A stretch of 64,000 nt of DNA from Microbulbifer yueqingensis (GTDB taxonomy: Bacteria; Pseudomonadota; Gammaproteobacteria; Pseudomonadales; Cellvibrionaceae): assembly GCF_900100355.1 (NCBI RefSeq), contig NZ_FNFH01000006.1, forward strand, positions 1 through 64,000. Direction: 5' to 3'. The first letter of the stretch is position 1. Each line of letters begins with the position of its first letter. A model generated the notes under the pieces. That model was not told the origin of the DNA. It worked only from the letters and a program-made list of their open reading frames with translations, and ran no database searches. Shown one piece after another: positions 15,827 through 26,747 of this stretch. The position numbers and the translations under genes are program-made.

Positions 15827-16516
15827 TTATGCCCCGGCCCGCCGCACGCCCTGCAGCATCGCCAGCTGCGCCCCGTAGTAGAAGGTCATGACCAGCGTGC
15901 CGGCCAGGGGGACCGTGACCAGGAACCGGTTGAGGCCGATCAGGGTATCGGACAGCAGGAAGGCCAGGGCACCGCAGTAGAGCAGCGTGGCCTCGCCGCG
16001 GTGCGCCGCGGCGGCCATAGCCATGGCCACGCTCGCCAGCAGGTAGGCGGTGACAGGGAGGGTGAGATCGCCGGCCGCCGGCAGCAGCACCTGCGCCAGT
16101 AGCAGGGCCGCGCCCAGCACCGGCAGCCCGCGGCGCAGGAAGCGCACCGAGCGAAAATCGGCGCGGCGCAGGAAATTGGCCGTGTAGGTCAGCTGGGCGA
16201 CCAGGAACGCGGCCAGGCCGGCCACGAACTGGTTGGGGAAGTCGAGTGCCAGCAGTACATCACCCAGGGCGCAGAAGGCCAGCGCAGTTGCGGTGAGAAT
16301 GCGCCCGGTGCCGGCCAGGCGCCTCAGGGCCAGCCAGAGGAGCAGCGCGATGGGAGCGGCTTTCACCAGTGCCAGCCAGGGCGTGCGAAATCCCATGGCA
16401 TCGAAAATAATGTAAGCGACGGCGAACAGCAGGAAGGCACCCAGCGTTCCCATATCCCCGCGCGTGGTCTGTGCGGCGCCGGATCCTGCGGCTGCCGTGG
16501 TTGCGGTCGTGGTCAT
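15827..16516 (-). CDS. YhhN-family membrane protein (lysoplasmalogenase-like)
   Basis: A 229-residue protein with about eight membrane helices. The YhhN/TMEM86 family residues are visible: ALGDVLLAL near the middle, LSDTLIGLNRF late, and YYGAQLAMLQG at the end. Eukaryotic TMEM86B hydrolyses lysoplasmalogen, and some bacterial members do too; activity here is inferred. The first 20 residues are a Thr/Ala-rich head. It is divergent from the cysteine synthase gene, with about 200 bases between. Confidence 0.88.
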   Translation of the reverse strand: MTTTATTAAAGSGAAQTTRGDMGTLGAFLLFAVAYIIFDAMGFRTPWLALVKAAPIALLLWLALRRLAGTGRILTATALAFCALGDVLLALDFPNQFVAGLAAFLVAQLTYTANFLRRADFRSVRFLRRGLPVLGAALLLAQVLLPAAGDLTLPVTAYLLASVAMAMAAAAHRGEATLLYCGALAFLLSDTLIGLNRFLVTVPLAGTLVMTFYYGAQLAMLQGVRRAGA

Positions 16517-16715
16517 GTTCCCTGTTTTCTTCTAATTGTGTTTTCCTGTACGGGGCAATCGTGCCGGGAATCCGGCGGCAGGGGCCCGGCCAGAGTGGTC
16601 GCGGTTCACCCCGTCACCGGCGCCAGTATCCGGCACGCGCGCGCAACGTGCAATGGTACGGGGTCCTGCGACAGCCACGGGGCAGTCGAAATAAACAACA
16701 AGGAGAGCGGTAGCT

Positions 16716-17633
16716 ATGAAGGTTGAAAACATTCTCGAGACAATCGGCAATACCCCACACGTGCGGATCAACCGGCTGTTTCGCGACGATATCGAAGTCT
16801 GGATGAAGGTAGAGCGCTTCAATCCCGGCAGCAGCATCAAGGATCGTATCGCGCTGGCCATGGTCGAGGAGGCCGAGCGCAGCGGCGCCCTGAAGCCCGG
16901 TGGGGTCATCATCGAGCCCACCTCCGGCAATACCGGTATTGGCCTGGCGATGGTGGCAGCGGTACGCGGTTACCGGCTGATCCTCACCATGCCGGAGTCC
17001 ATGTCGCTGGAGCGGCGCCGTATCATGAAGGCGATGGGCGCGGAGATAGTCCTTACCCCGAAGGAGACCGGCATGCCGGGGGCCATCGAAAAGGCGGGCG
17101 AGCTGATGCAGGAATACGACAACAGCTGGATGCCGCAGCAGTTCCGCAACCCCGCCAACGTGCAGGTCCATCGCGACACCAGTGCCCGCGAGATCCTCGC
17201 CGACTTTCCCGAAGGCCTCGATTACCTGATCACGGGTGTCGGCACCGGTGGCCATATCACCGGTTGCTCCGAGGTTCTCAAGGAGCGCTTCCCGGACATG
17301 AAGACTTACGCCGTGGAGCCGGAGAAGTCCCCGGTTATCAGCGGCGGGGAGAAGGGGCCCCACCGGCTGCAGGGCATCGGCGCCGGATTTGTGCCGGATA
17401 TCCTCAACACCCGTACCCTCGATGGCACCATCCAGGTATCGGAAGAAGACAGTTTCGAGATGGCACGCCAGTGCGCCGCGCAGGAAGGGATCTTCGTCGG
17501 CATTTCGTCCGGTGCCACCCTGGCCGCGGTGAAACAGCGCCAGGAGGATTTTGATCCCGGCAGCCGCGTACTCGTATTCAGCTACGACACCGGCGAGCGC
17601 TATCTCTCGATCGATGACCTGTTCCCGGCCTGA
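16716..17633 (+). CDS. cysK: cysteine synthase (O-acetylserine sulfhydrylase)
   Basis: A 305-residue PLP enzyme that makes cysteine from O-acetylserine and sulfide. The PLP lysine is K42 in [24 protein letters not shown] is the substrate loop, and [10 protein letters not shown] the phosphate loop. The protein is close in length and sequence to CysK/CysM enzymes; the family does not separate A and B types easily by eye, so the symbol is provisional. A strong AAGGAGAG ribosome site is upstream. The cysQ gene follows, and both serve sulfur assimilation. Confidence 0.93.
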   Translation: MKVENILETIGNTPHVRINRLFRDDIEVWMKVERFNPGSSIKDRIALAMVEEAERSGALKPGGVIIEPTSGNTGIGLAMVAAVRGYRLILTMPESMSLERRRIMKAMGAEIVLTPKETGMPGAIEKAGELMQEYDNSWMPQQFRNPANVQVHRDTSAREILADFPEGLDYLITGVGTGGHITGCSEVLKERFPDMKTYAVEPEKSPVISGGEKGPHRLQGIGAGFVPDILNTRTLDGTIQVSEEDSFEMARQCAAQEGIFVGISSGATLAAVKQRQEDFDPGSRVLVFSYDTGERYLSIDDLFPA

Positions 17634-17673
17634 GCCCGGGATGCAGGCGTTATCGGCGGCGGGGGATTACGCG

Positions 17674-17679
17674 TATAAT
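17674..17679 (+). promoter_or_regulatory. -10 promoter hexamer for cysQ
   Basis: A perfect TATAAT lies 26 bases before the cysQ start, followed by CCAGGGGG as ribosome binding site. A good -35 is not obvious (GTTATC at about 17649 is the best candidate). Confidence 0.5.
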
Positions 17680-17705
17680 CCCGCCCTCGATAACCAGGGG
17701 GATTC

Positions 17706-18554
17706 ATGGGTAAAGAACTGGACAGAAAAGAGCTCCTAGAACAGGTAATTGCTATCTGCGAGCGTGCCGGCGAGGCGATTCTCGAGGTATACCACGACAG
17801 CGCCGATCTCGAGGTGGATACCAAGGCCGACGACTCCCCGGTGACCGCTGCCGACCTGGCCGCGCACCGGGTACTGGCGCCCGCGCTCGCCGCGCTGGTC
17901 GAGGGGGTGCCGGTGCTGTCCGAGGAACAGGAAATGCCCTCGTTCGACGAGCGCAGCCGCTGGCAGCGCTACTGGATCGTCGATCCACTGGACGGCACCA
18001 AGGAGTTCATTCGCCGCAACGGAGAATTCACCGTCAATGTGGCGCTGATCGAGGACGGCGAGCCGGTGCTGGGGGTGGTTTACGTACCGGTACTCAACAT
18101 CACCTACGCCGGCTGCAAGGGTGCCGATGGAAATATCGCCTTCAAGCGCACCGCCACTGGCGAGCGGGAAATCCGCGTGCGTTCCGTGCGTGCGCGGCTC
18201 GATGCCGGCGAGCCGGTGGAGCTGGTGGCCAGTCGCAGCCACGGGGCCGGAGCGGTTGACGCGCTGCTGGAGCGCATCGAGGGCAAGCTGGGTCACACGG
18301 GACTCAAGAACATGGGCAGCTCGCTCAAGCTGTGCCTGGTGGCCGAAGGCGCAGCCGATCTCTACCCGCGCCTGGCGCCAACCTGCGAGTGGGATACTGC
18401 CGCTGCCCAGGCCGTGGTGGAGGCCGCTGGCGGCACTGTGGTCGACGACCGCTTCGAGCTGCTGCGCTACAACCGCAAGGATTCCCTGCTCAACCCGTAT
18501 TTCTACGTGATTGGCGATCCCGCCTTCGACTGGCGCGCCCTGCTCGCCGACTGA
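17706..18554 (+). CDS. cysQ: 3'(2'),5'-bisphosphate nucleotidase
   Basis: A 282-residue inositol-monophosphatase-fold enzyme that removes the 3'-phosphate of PAP/PAPS and so relieves inhibition in sulfate assimilation. The metal site DPLDGTKEF starts at D93, preceded by EEQEMPS with the upstream glutamate. The late CEWDTAAAQAVVEAAGG motif completes the family signature. Length is normal (E. coli CysQ is about 246; many marine relatives are longer). A TATAAT sequence just upstream suggests its own promoter although it follows cysK closely. Confidence 0.93.
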   Translation: MGKELDRKELLEQVIAICERAGEAILEVYHDSADLEVDTKADDSPVTAADLAAHRVLAPALAALVEGVPVLSEEQEMPSFDERSRWQRYWIVDPLDGTKEFIRRNGEFTVNVALIEDGEPVLGVVYVPVLNITYAGCKGADGNIAFKRTATGEREIRVRSVRARLDAGEPVELVASRSHGAGAVDALLERIEGKLGHTGLKNMGSSLKLCLVAEGAADLYPRLAPTCEWDTAAAQAVVEAAGGTVVDDRFELLRYNRKDSLLNPYFYVIGDPAFDWRALLAD

Positions 18555-18678
18555 GGCGGTTCCCTCCCGGCCTGCTAAGCTCTTCTCTGCCGCGTCTCCC
18601 CGGGACCCGGGCCGTTGAGGCCCGCCTCCCGGGGCGCGGTACGCGAGTCTGTCACCACCGGCAGTCCGGGGTTGAGCC

Positions 18679-18885
18679 ATGCCCAGTTACAGCAGTCCAT
18701 ACGCCGCCCTCAGCGAGGTAGAAATACGCCGGTTGCGCCAGCAACTGGAGGAAGAGATTGCCTGGCTGAACTGCCAGCTGGAAGCCGGCCACGAAGAGGA
18801 CGGCGCCCCGGACCTGGCCCTGGCACAGACCTACCGGGAAATGATCTTTTCCCGCCGCGCTCTGCTCGGGCGCCTGCCCCGCTGA
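18679..18885 (+). CDS. small coiled-coil protein (68 aa)
   Basis: A short acidic protein with Leu/Glu-rich helices (EIRRLRQQLEEEIAWLNCQLEAG, then LALAQTYREMIFSRRALLGRL), likely a helical hairpin. No family is recognised. It has no signal peptide. The ribosome site is weak (GGTTGAG). It sits between cysQ and the HicB-like gene on the same strand. Protein-like amino-acid composition and helical periodicity favour a real gene, but this is not certain. Confidence 0.5.
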   Translation: MPSYSSPYAALSEVEIRRLRQQLEEEIAWLNCQLEAGHEEDGAPDLALAQTYREMIFSRRALLGRLPR

Positions 18886-19011
18886 ATTGCCTGTGCCCAC
18901 CAGGGCGCCCACCAGCCGCCGCGTGCGGCAGATAGCCTCCCGCGCCAAGCCAGCACAAAACCTGCAATCGGGTCTACGCTTGGTGAGTTAACGCCATAAG
19001 AGTAACGGCCG

Positions 19012-19293
19012 ATGCGCTACCCGGTAGTGATCCACAACATCGAATACGCCGGTTACGGTGCCATTGCACCGGACCTTCCCCACTGTCACTGCCACGCGGA
19101 AACCCTCGACGACATCCTGCAGAAAATGGCCGAAACCATCATGCAGCGACTCGAGGAACTGGGCGCTGCCGGTGGCGTGCCCCCGGAACCCAGCGAGATA
19201 GACAGCCTGCGCCAGAACCCCGCCTACGACGATGGCCTGTGGGCCATTATCGATGTGGCGCACGAGCAGTTTTCACCCAAGGCGCAGCCCTGA
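19012..19293 (+). CDS. HicB-like protein without a HicA partner
   Basis: A 93-residue protein beginning MRYPVVIHNIEYAGYGAIAP, the partial RNase H fold of HicB antitoxins, with D-L-P-H-C in place of the common D-L-P-G-C and a following ETLDDILQKMAETI helix. HicB normally binds and neutralises the small mRNA-interferase HicA. No HicA-sized ORF with the double-stranded-RNA-binding fold lies on either side. There is no clear C-terminal DNA-binding domain. It could be an orphan antitoxin or a regulator of another process. Confidence 0.7.
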   Translation: MRYPVVIHNIEYAGYGAIAPDLPHCHCHAETLDDILQKMAETIMQRLEELGAAGGVPPEPSEIDSLRQNPAYDDGLWAIIDVAHEQFSPKAQP

Positions 19294-19332
19294 ATTTACG
19301 AGGAGCGCTTTTCTGCACCAAGGAAGGTTGTA

Positions 19333-19911
19333 ATGAAAAAGGTCACGTTTGTTGCGGCACTCTTGTGCGCCAGCCCCGCCCTGGCCATCGAGTGGAACAA
19401 TCCTTTTGTCGGTATCTGCGCCGGAGAGTACCAAGTGGTCGGGACCATCGGCGCCGGCGCCGGTGAGTTGCAGGTCAACAAGGACCGCGACGGGTTCGCC
19501 TATGCCAGCGTGGGACTAACCCCGACAGTGGGGGTGTGGCAGACCGAGTTGCGCTACTCCTACTTTGACGACGGTGGCGTGTCATCGGACCTGTACGGCC
19601 TGAATTTCAAGGTCGATTTCAGCCTCGACTGCGACATACAGTGCCTCTACTGGATGGCGGGGTGGACCTACGGCGAGTTCGATGTCGACACCATCGACAT
19701 TGACAACAACCAGGTTACGCTCCTGGTGGAAGAAGATGGCAATGACGACTTCTGGCACGCCGGTGTCGGCTATCGCTACCGCTGGACCCGCAATTTCGAC
19801 ACCTCGGTGGAGTACATGTACAACGATGTCGGTGACGTGGTCGACTTCGACCTCGGTCACCTGCGGTCACTGACGCTCAACTTCAGCTATCGCTTTTTCG
19901 GCCCGCAGTAA
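19333..19911 (+). CDS. outer-membrane beta-barrel protein
   Basis: A 192-residue protein with a signal peptide (cut near ALA, residue 18) and alternating aromatic/polar strands suited to an eight-stranded barrel, ending SLTLNFSYRFFGPQ. The penultimate strand ends in an aromatic residue, as usual for outer-membrane insertion. Loops are rich in Asp. Three cysteines in the mature region are unusual for a barrel. The specific family is not recognised. It is preceded by GAAGG and lies 40 bases after the HicB-like gene. It converges on the DUF58 gene with 18 bases between stops. Confidence 0.7.
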   Translation: MKKVTFVAALLCASPALAIEWNNPFVGICAGEYQVVGTIGAGAGELQVNKDRDGFAYASVGLTPTVGVWQTELRYSYFDDGGVSSDLYGLNFKVDFSLDCDIQCLYWMAGWTYGEFDVDTIDIDNNQVTLLVEEDGNDDFWHAGVGYRYRWTRNFDTSVEYMYNDVGDVVDFDLGHLRSLTLNFSYRFFGPQ

Positions 19912-19929
19912 CCGGCGGGAGTCGCGGCA

Positions 19930-21281
19930 TCAAAGCCGGCCACTGCGCTTGAGGCGCCAGTAATTTTCCACCAGCGCCAGGTGCATTCGCTCGGGCCTGG
20001 CATCGGCGACGATAACGTTGCGCGCGCGCAGGTGCTGCAACAGCCGCTGGCGCCGCTGTACCAGGTCCACCGTGGCCAGGTGCTCCAGCGCCGCCGGGAA
20101 TTCCTCCACCGGTGATCGCACCAGTTCATCCAGGGCCCGCTCCCGCAGGCTGGCGACCATCACCAGGTGCCGGCGGGAAAGCAGTTCCACGGCTGCCAGC
20201 AATTCGTCGCTGTCCTCGTCCCGCAGGTTGGTGACCAGCACCACGAGCGCCCGCTTTTGCTGGCTTTCCATCAGCTCTCGCGCCGCAGTGCTGTAGTCGC
20301 TGTGGGCGGTGCTGGTGTGCAGGTCGTAGACATGGTTGAGCAGCAGGTTGATGCTGTCGTCGCCGCGCGTGGGTGCCAGCCGGGCGCGGCGCTGCCCGTT
20401 GCCGGTGGCGAATGCCTGCAGGCCGACAGCATCACCTTGGCGCACGGCCACGTAGGCCGACAGCAGCAGCGCGTTCAGGGCGTGGTCGAAATGGCTGTAA
20501 CCATCGTCCCGCGCGCGCATGCGCCGGCCGCAGTCCAGCAGGTAGATAATCTGCTGGTCCCGCTCATCCTGGTACTCGCGGCTGATCAGCCTCCGCAGGC
20601 GGGCGCTGGCCCGCCAGTCCACCTGGCGCTGGCTGTCGCCACGACGGTATTCCCGCAACTGGTGAAAGTCCATTCCCTCACCGCGCCGCTGTTGCTGGTT
20701 CAGGCCCAGGTAGCGCAGGCTCTGTTCGGTTGACAGGGCCTGCAGGGAGGAAACGCCGAGGAAGTCGGGATACACCCTGGCCGATGTGGGCTCACCCAGG
20801 GTGACTTTTTTCTGCCACAGTCCCCAGGGCGAACTCACCAGCGCCTCGATACGGCCGAACCGGGCCTGCCCGCGGCGCTGCGGTGTCACCGGGTATTCCA
20901 CCCGGGCCGCCTGGCCTGGCTGCAGCTCGACTTCGCGCGGGAGTCCGGCGGCGGCGAGTTGCGGGGGCACCTGGTCGCAGGTCTCCAGCCGCAGGCGCCG
21001 TTCCCCGAGATTTTCCATTTCCAGGGTTACCGTGCTGCGCACACCGAGGGCCAGGTTGCGGGCCAGCTGGCGGTTGCCATCCAGCCCCGGGACCCGGTAG
21101 CCGGTCAGGGCATCCAGCAGCATCCCACCCAGCAGTGCGGCCCCGGCCGTCCACCAGAGCATCACCAGCGGCGGCTGGAGTTCCGGCAGCCAGATCCTGC
21201 CTGCGCTCACGGCCAGTGCCGCAGCGCACAAGCCTGTCGCCAGCTTTACCAGCCTGGCGCTGGGCCGCATCGCCGGCAGTC

Positions 21282-21285
<4 letters not shown>
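19930..21285 (-). CDS. DUF58 (VWA-like) protein
   Basis: A 451-residue protein with two N-terminal membrane helices (about 12-30 and 35-58) and a cytoplasmic DUF58 domain. The domain starts around residue 190 with LREYRRGDSQRQVDWRASARLRRLISREYQDERDQQIIYLLDCGRRM, which is the family signature. A von Willebrand A-like fold follows. Such proteins are always found beside MoxR ATPases, which remodel them or their partners. The start overlaps the stop of moxR by four bases (21282-21285), so they are translated together. Confidence 0.93.
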
Positions 21286-22294
<1,009 letters not shown>

Positions 22295-22298
<4 letters not shown>

Positions 22299-23548
22299 AG
22301 GGTTGCCTCTATTCTTTGCAGACAGCGGATTTGCTGGGTGAACGCTTCCTCGTTATCCGGCTCGGGCGCACCCCACAGGCACGCGGCGATGGTGGACTGG
22401 TCCATGCCGCTGGCCGCGGCAAGCCGCTGGCACAGGCTGCGCCGCATGGGGGCACTGGCCTTCCCGGCACCGAGCCGGCGCAGCACGCGGGAACGGTAAT
22501 CCCCGAGCAATTGCCGGCAGCGGTCGTCATGCCAGTAGTAGTAGCCGCAGGCGGCAATATGTTCGCGCAGCGAGCGGCGCGCGGTTTCCGCCTCCGGTAT
22601 TGCCAGTCCGAACCGGCTCGCGCGGTACAGCAGCCACAACAGCAGGGCCAGTGTCCCGGCGAGGAAAAACTCGGCAGCATAGCGCGCGGCCAGCTGGCCG
22701 AGGGAATCGAAACGCGGCCGTGCCAACAGCACGAATTCACCCGCGCCGGCCAGCTGGTAGAGCAGCCAGGCGTGGCCAAACTGGCCGATTCGCTGGGACT
22801 GCCAGAGAGTGTCGTCGGCGAGCAGGGTTATCTGCCCGGCGCCACGCGAAAACTGTATCAGCGGCACGCCTTCGGACTGGTTGTCGATGGTTGCCCAGAA
22901 TACCGGGCCGCCGGGGGCCAGCCCCCGCTCTATGATATCCGGATGCTGCAGCAGCAGTGCCGGGTCGAAGAAAACCTGGAATTCATCGCCGGTGCCGGCG
23001 GTAAGTGTGCTCAGGTACTCGGCGCCGACCTTCGGCTGGCACAGGTCGTCCTCGATCTTCAGTAGCTCGGCGAGGGTGCGGTTGAACTCGCAGGTGTCCC
23101 CGCCGCCGGGGCGGCTGTACACCGGCAGGGCGAACTTCAGGAAATCGTCCAGTTCTCCCTCGGTGACCGTCACATCCAGGGCTTCCAGCAGCGCGTCACC
23201 GCCATCGCCGTCTGTCTGCCGCGCGATGACAATGGCATGGCCGCCGCGCTCTACCCAGTGCATGAACTCCTGCAGGCGATTGTCGTTGTAGATGAAGCTG
23301 GAGCTGCCCAGCAACAGTGTGTCGTCCTCCCGCAGGCTGCGAATCGAAGCAATGTCCTCTTCCCGCCTGACGGGCAGCCCCGTGTGGTCTAGGAAGCGCT
23401 CCGCGGCCAGGTAGGGATTGCGGTAGGCCTCGGTGCTCCAGCCGCTATCGCGCTCCTCGGTATAGCGCTCGAAGAAGGTCAGGAACACTGCGGCGACCGC
23501 GAACAGTGCCAGCGCCAGTGCCCCGTACAGCAGGTGATTACGCTTCAT
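22295..23548 (-). CDS. DUF4350-domain membrane protein
   Basis: A 417-residue protein with an N-terminal membrane helix (9-28), a DUF4350 domain (about 45-270; FERYTEERDSGWSTEAYRNPYLAAERFLDHTGLP at its start), a second helix near 310-325 and a cytoplasmic helical tail. DUF4350 is a flavodoxin-like or GATase-like fold of unknown function. I chose the ATG at 23548, which overlaps the end of the DUF4129 gene by 11 bases. The gene is part of the MoxR operon. Confidence 0.85.
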
Positions 23549-25088
23549 CGCTGAAGATCTCCCGCCAGTGCCTGCAGTGCTCGCGCAGCCGCTCTTCGCT
23601 GGGTGCGCGGTGGGCATAGGCCAGCAGCTGCCAGTCGCCGGTCAGCTTCCACATAAAGGTCACCAGCTGTTCGCTGACGCCGCCGGGCGCGACCTCATGC
23701 TCGACGATGCGGGCGCACTCGTGCTCGGTATGCTGGTCGCCGAAAGCAAAATCGTAGTGGCTGATCAGGTGGGAGAGCGTCGCCCGGTACAGCAGGCTGA
23801 GCGCGGGGCGGGATTCCCCCCGCTGCCACAGTGCCATCACTTCCGCGCACACGTCGTCCGGCAGGCTCTCGCGGGATACGTCCAGCCCGAACAGCACGCC
23901 GGGGGATTGCGGGGCATCTTTGCGTGCAGGGCGGCGCAGCCGGAACTGCAGCCGCTGCCGGTGGCGCCAGAGCAGGTAGCCGCACAGGAACACGACGCCT
24001 GCCCACAGCAGCACCTCGGTGACCCCGGCCACAAGCGGTCCCCAGCGGGATTTCTCTTCGCTGTCCCCGTCGCCGCCCAGCAGGTCCACCAGCCAGAAGA
24101 AGAATTCAACCAGCCACTCAGGCAGTTGCTCCCGCTGGGTCTCGCGGTCCTTTAGCCGCCAGCCGCTCTCTTCGCGCACTTGGTGAAAATCCTCGCCTTG
24201 CAGGACCTCCCCGATCTGTTCGCGGGCCTCGGCCGGTGTCTCCGGTGCCCCGGCCCACGCCGGAGCCGGGCCGCTGCCCAGGCCCGCGGTGATTACCAGG
24301 GCAAGCAGCAGCGGCAGCACAGCAGCCCGGCGGGATTCGCGCGGGGAGGCGACCTGCCGGCGCTGGCGCAGCTTGCGGAACTGGATCTCGATGTCCCAGC
24401 CCTCGAGCTCGATGCGCCGGCTGATATACAGGCAGAAACCGCAGGTCACGTAAAATGGTGCCAGCGCAGCCATGGTCAGCAGGTAGAGCCCGTTGGCAAA
24501 CCACAGCGCTGCCTGTTCGTGGCCGGCAATAATCTGCCCCCAGTCCAGCTGCAACTGTTCGGGTACCAGCAGGTACACCACCGCGGCGAGGGCGAGCCAC
24601 AGCACCATCTCCAGGTGAAAACCCACCAGCGTGAGCCACGAGGCTGCACCGGCGAATTTGCGGTGGAGTACGCTGATACGCGCCTTGCGCCGGGCGCCGG
24701 TACTGCCCTCCAGGAGAGTCACCGGCAGGTCGAAGGACCGCGTGGGGCTGAGCCGCCGCCAGGTCAGCCAGGCCAGCCAGTCCCGCCGGTTGAGGGAGAA
24801 GAACTGTTTCAGCGCTGCCCCGGCCGACATGCGCTCGGAAAACAGTGCGCGGCTCGCAATTAACAGGGGCAGGCGGTCGAAGGCCGGTTTAAGCCACCAC
24901 ACCAGCAGGAAACCCCAGCCGGGGGATTCCGGCAACAGCCACAGGATCAGGGCAAAAGCGGCTGCGGCCGGGACCAGCCAGGCAGCGAACATGGCCGGCC
25001 AGTGGCGCCGCGCGAGGGCGACGCCCAGGTCGGTAGACTCCCAGGGCGTGCGCAGCCGCGCGCGGATTGCGAGTTGGTCAAGGTTCAC
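23538..25088 (-). CDS. DUF4129-domain membrane protein
   Basis: A 516-residue protein. The N-terminal half has five or more membrane helices. A second part follows a proteobacterial linker with a signal-like segment (about 255-275), a periplasmic stretch, another helix (about 350-372) and a cytoplasmic C-terminal DUF4129 domain (about 400-505; ALSLLYRATLSHL, TEHECARIV). DUF4129 resembles the C-terminal part of transglutaminase-like proteins in other MoxR loci. The start is GTG at 25088, overlapping the SpoIIM-like gene by 11 bases. Confidence 0.83.
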   Translation of the reverse strand: MNLDQLAIRARLRTPWESTDLGVALARRHWPAMFAAWLVPAAAAFALILWLLPESPGWGFLLVWWLKPAFDRLPLLIASRALFSERMSAGAALKQFFSLNRRDWLAWLTWRRLSPTRSFDLPVTLLEGSTGARRKARISVLHRKFAGAASWLTLVGFHLEMVLWLALAAVVYLLVPEQLQLDWGQIIAGHEQAALWFANGLYLLTMAALAPFYVTCGFCLYISRRIELEGWDIEIQFRKLRQRRQVASPRESRRAAVLPLLLALVITAGLGSGPAPAWAGAPETPAEAREQIGEVLQGEDFHQVREESGWRLKDRETQREQLPEWLVEFFFWLVDLLGGDGDSEEKSRWGPLVAGVTEVLLWAGVVFLCGYLLWRHRQRLQFRLRRPARKDAPQSPGVLFGLDVSRESLPDDVCAEVMALWQRGESRPALSLLYRATLSHLISHYDFAFGDQHTEHECARIVEHEVAPGGVSEQLVTFMWKLTGDWQLLAYAHRAPSEERLREHCRHWREIFSDEA

Positions 25089-26037
25089 TGCGACCCTCCC
25101 CGCGCCCGGCGAAGGCGAGGTAACCGAGTACCAGGGCCCACAAGGTCGCGCCGGTGGCCAGCTTGAGCCCGGCGGGCAGGGACTGCCCGGAGGACCAGAA
25201 GGCCTCCAGGAATGCAGCGATCACCAGCATCAGGAAGGTGCCGTACATAATCTGCATGGCGCTGGCGGCAGCACGCCGCAGCGCAGCCGTGCGCGTGCGG
25301 CCGCCGGGATCGATCAGCGCCTGGCCGAGGCACAGGCCCGCCGCGCCGGACAGGGCGATGGCGGTCAGCTCGAAGGCGCCGTGGCCGATGACAAACGGAT
25401 AGAAGGTGCTGCCGAAGCCGATGCGGGTAAGGTGCCCGGCCACCGCCCCGATATAGACGCCATTGAACACCAGGAAAAAGATGGAGCCGATCCCGAACAG
25501 GAGACCGGCGGCAAAAGTGCGGAAGGCGATACCGATATTGTTCTTGATATAGAAGCCGAACATGTACAGGTCGGATTCCGCCCCTCGCTCCCGGCCGGGC
25601 GTTCTCCCGGCAGGATCGTACATCGACTCGAACGTCGCCACCTGCTCGGGCGGCAGCAGGGTGTAGACGAGCGAATCATCCAGGTAGCAGCCGAGGCCCA
25701 GTACCAGTGCCGGGAGCAGGAACAGGGCCGTGGCCAGCCATACCGCCCGTGCCTGCGCGCGCACCGCGCGGGGGAACCCTGCGAGAACGTAACCGACCCA
25801 GGCGCTCTTTTGCAGCGGTCGCCGGCGGTAGATCCGCTGGTGTGCGGCCATTACCAGGCGGTTCAGGCGCTCCAGCAGGTCGCGGGTGTACTGCCGCTCT
25901 GTGGCGACCGCCAGTTGCTGGCACACCTGGCGATACCGCGCGGGAAGGTCAGCCACCCTGCCGCCGTCGGTGCGCAGCGCGGCTTCCAGTTCGAGCCAGC
26001 CGGCTTCGTGCCCGGCCTCGAAATCCCGCTGTTTCAT
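25078..26037 (-). CDS. SpoIIM-like (stage II sporulation protein M family) membrane protein
   Basis: A 319-residue protein with a cytoplasmic helical head (1-90) and about six membrane helices. The central block FGFYIKNNIGIAFRTFAAGLLFGIGSIFFLVFNGVYIGAVAGHL, followed by FVIGHGAFELTAIALSGAAGL, is the SpoIIM/DUF95 signature. In spore formers SpoIIM drives engulfment with a peptidoglycan hydrolase complex. In non-sporulating bacteria the paralogue's function is unknown and it regularly occurs in MoxR operons. Start ATG at 26037, one base after the stop of the RDD gene. Confidence 0.92.
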   Translation of the reverse strand: MKQRDFEAGHEAGWLELEAALRTDGGRVADLPARYRQVCQQLAVATERQYTRDLLERLNRLVMAAHQRIYRRRPLQKSAWVGYVLAGFPRAVRAQARAVWLATALFLLPALVLGLGCYLDDSLVYTLLPPEQVATFESMYDPAGRTPGRERGAESDLYMFGFYIKNNIGIAFRTFAAGLLFGIGSIFFLVFNGVYIGAVAGHLTRIGFGSTFYPFVIGHGAFELTAIALSGAAGLCLGQALIDPGGRTRTAALRRAAASAMQIMYGTFLMLVIAAFLEAFWSSGQSLPAGLKLATGATLWALVLGYLAFAGRGEGRSEP

Positions 26038-26038
26038 C

Positions 26039-26725
26039 TCAGCGGGCCCCCAGCAACCACAGGCCGATGCCACGCAGGAACTGCAGGGCATTCGCGCCGG
26101 TCTTGCCCGTCACCGGTTCAAGCAGCCCGGCCAGCTCTTGCTGGCGCGCCTCGCTGAGATCCCGGTGGCGCTCGGTGAGGCTGATGATCGCGCGCTGGTC
26201 CTCGGCGTCGAGCCCCCGCGGCGGCACGCAGGCCGGCAATTCGGGCAGGCTCGTGCGGGCACCTTGCGCAGCGCGGTAAATCACCACCGTATCCGCCGCC
26301 ATATCCCCGAGGCGCCGGAACTGTCCCGAGAGGGTCATGCTGACCAGGCCGATCCCGTAGGCAAATGGCAGGAAATCGGCAAAGCGCAGCAGGTTGCGGA
26401 GCAGTGAGGCGCTCCAGGAGACAGGTGTGAGGTTAGCGTTGACCACCGCCAGGCCAAACGCCTGCTTGCCCGGAGTCTGGCCGTTGCGCAGCACTTCGAA
26501 CACCACCGGGTAAAACCACTCGAGCAGGAAGGAGCCCACCAGCCACAGGCCCCAGCCGGCAGTATTCAGGCCGGCCAGCATCAGGCCAACCCACAGTGCA
26601 ACCACAATCAGGGTGCGGTAGAAGAGGTCGACGGCGTAGGCCAGGATGCGTGGCACAGGCCCCGCGGCCTGTGCCTGCAGGTCGATACCTTCGGGGGTCT
26701 CAACCGTGTAGCTGGTATCTAGCAA
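26039..26725 (-). CDS. RDD-family membrane protein
   Basis: A 228-residue protein. The RDD domain covers residues 20-155 with R-I-L-A-Y-A-V-D near the start, GQTPGKQAFGL in the middle and FRRLGDMAADTVVIY at its end; there are about three membrane helices. The C-terminal 70 residues are a soluble helical extension. The start is TTG at 26725, the only start that gives the usual RDD N-terminus. The gene lies 22 bases after the first operon gene. Confidence 0.88.
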   Translation of the reverse strand: MLDTSYTVETPEGIDLQAQAAGPVPRILAYAVDLFYRTLIVVALWVGLMLAGLNTAGWGLWLVGSFLLEWFYPVVFEVLRNGQTPGKQAFGLAVVNANLTPVSWSASLLRNLLRFADFLPFAYGIGLVSMTLSGQFRRLGDMAADTVVIYRAAQGARTSLPELPACVPPRGLDAEDQRAIISLTERHRDLSEARQQELAGLLEPVTGKTGANALQFLRGIGLWLLGAR

Positions 26726-26747
26726 TGTGGGTACCGCTTGGGCCGGA

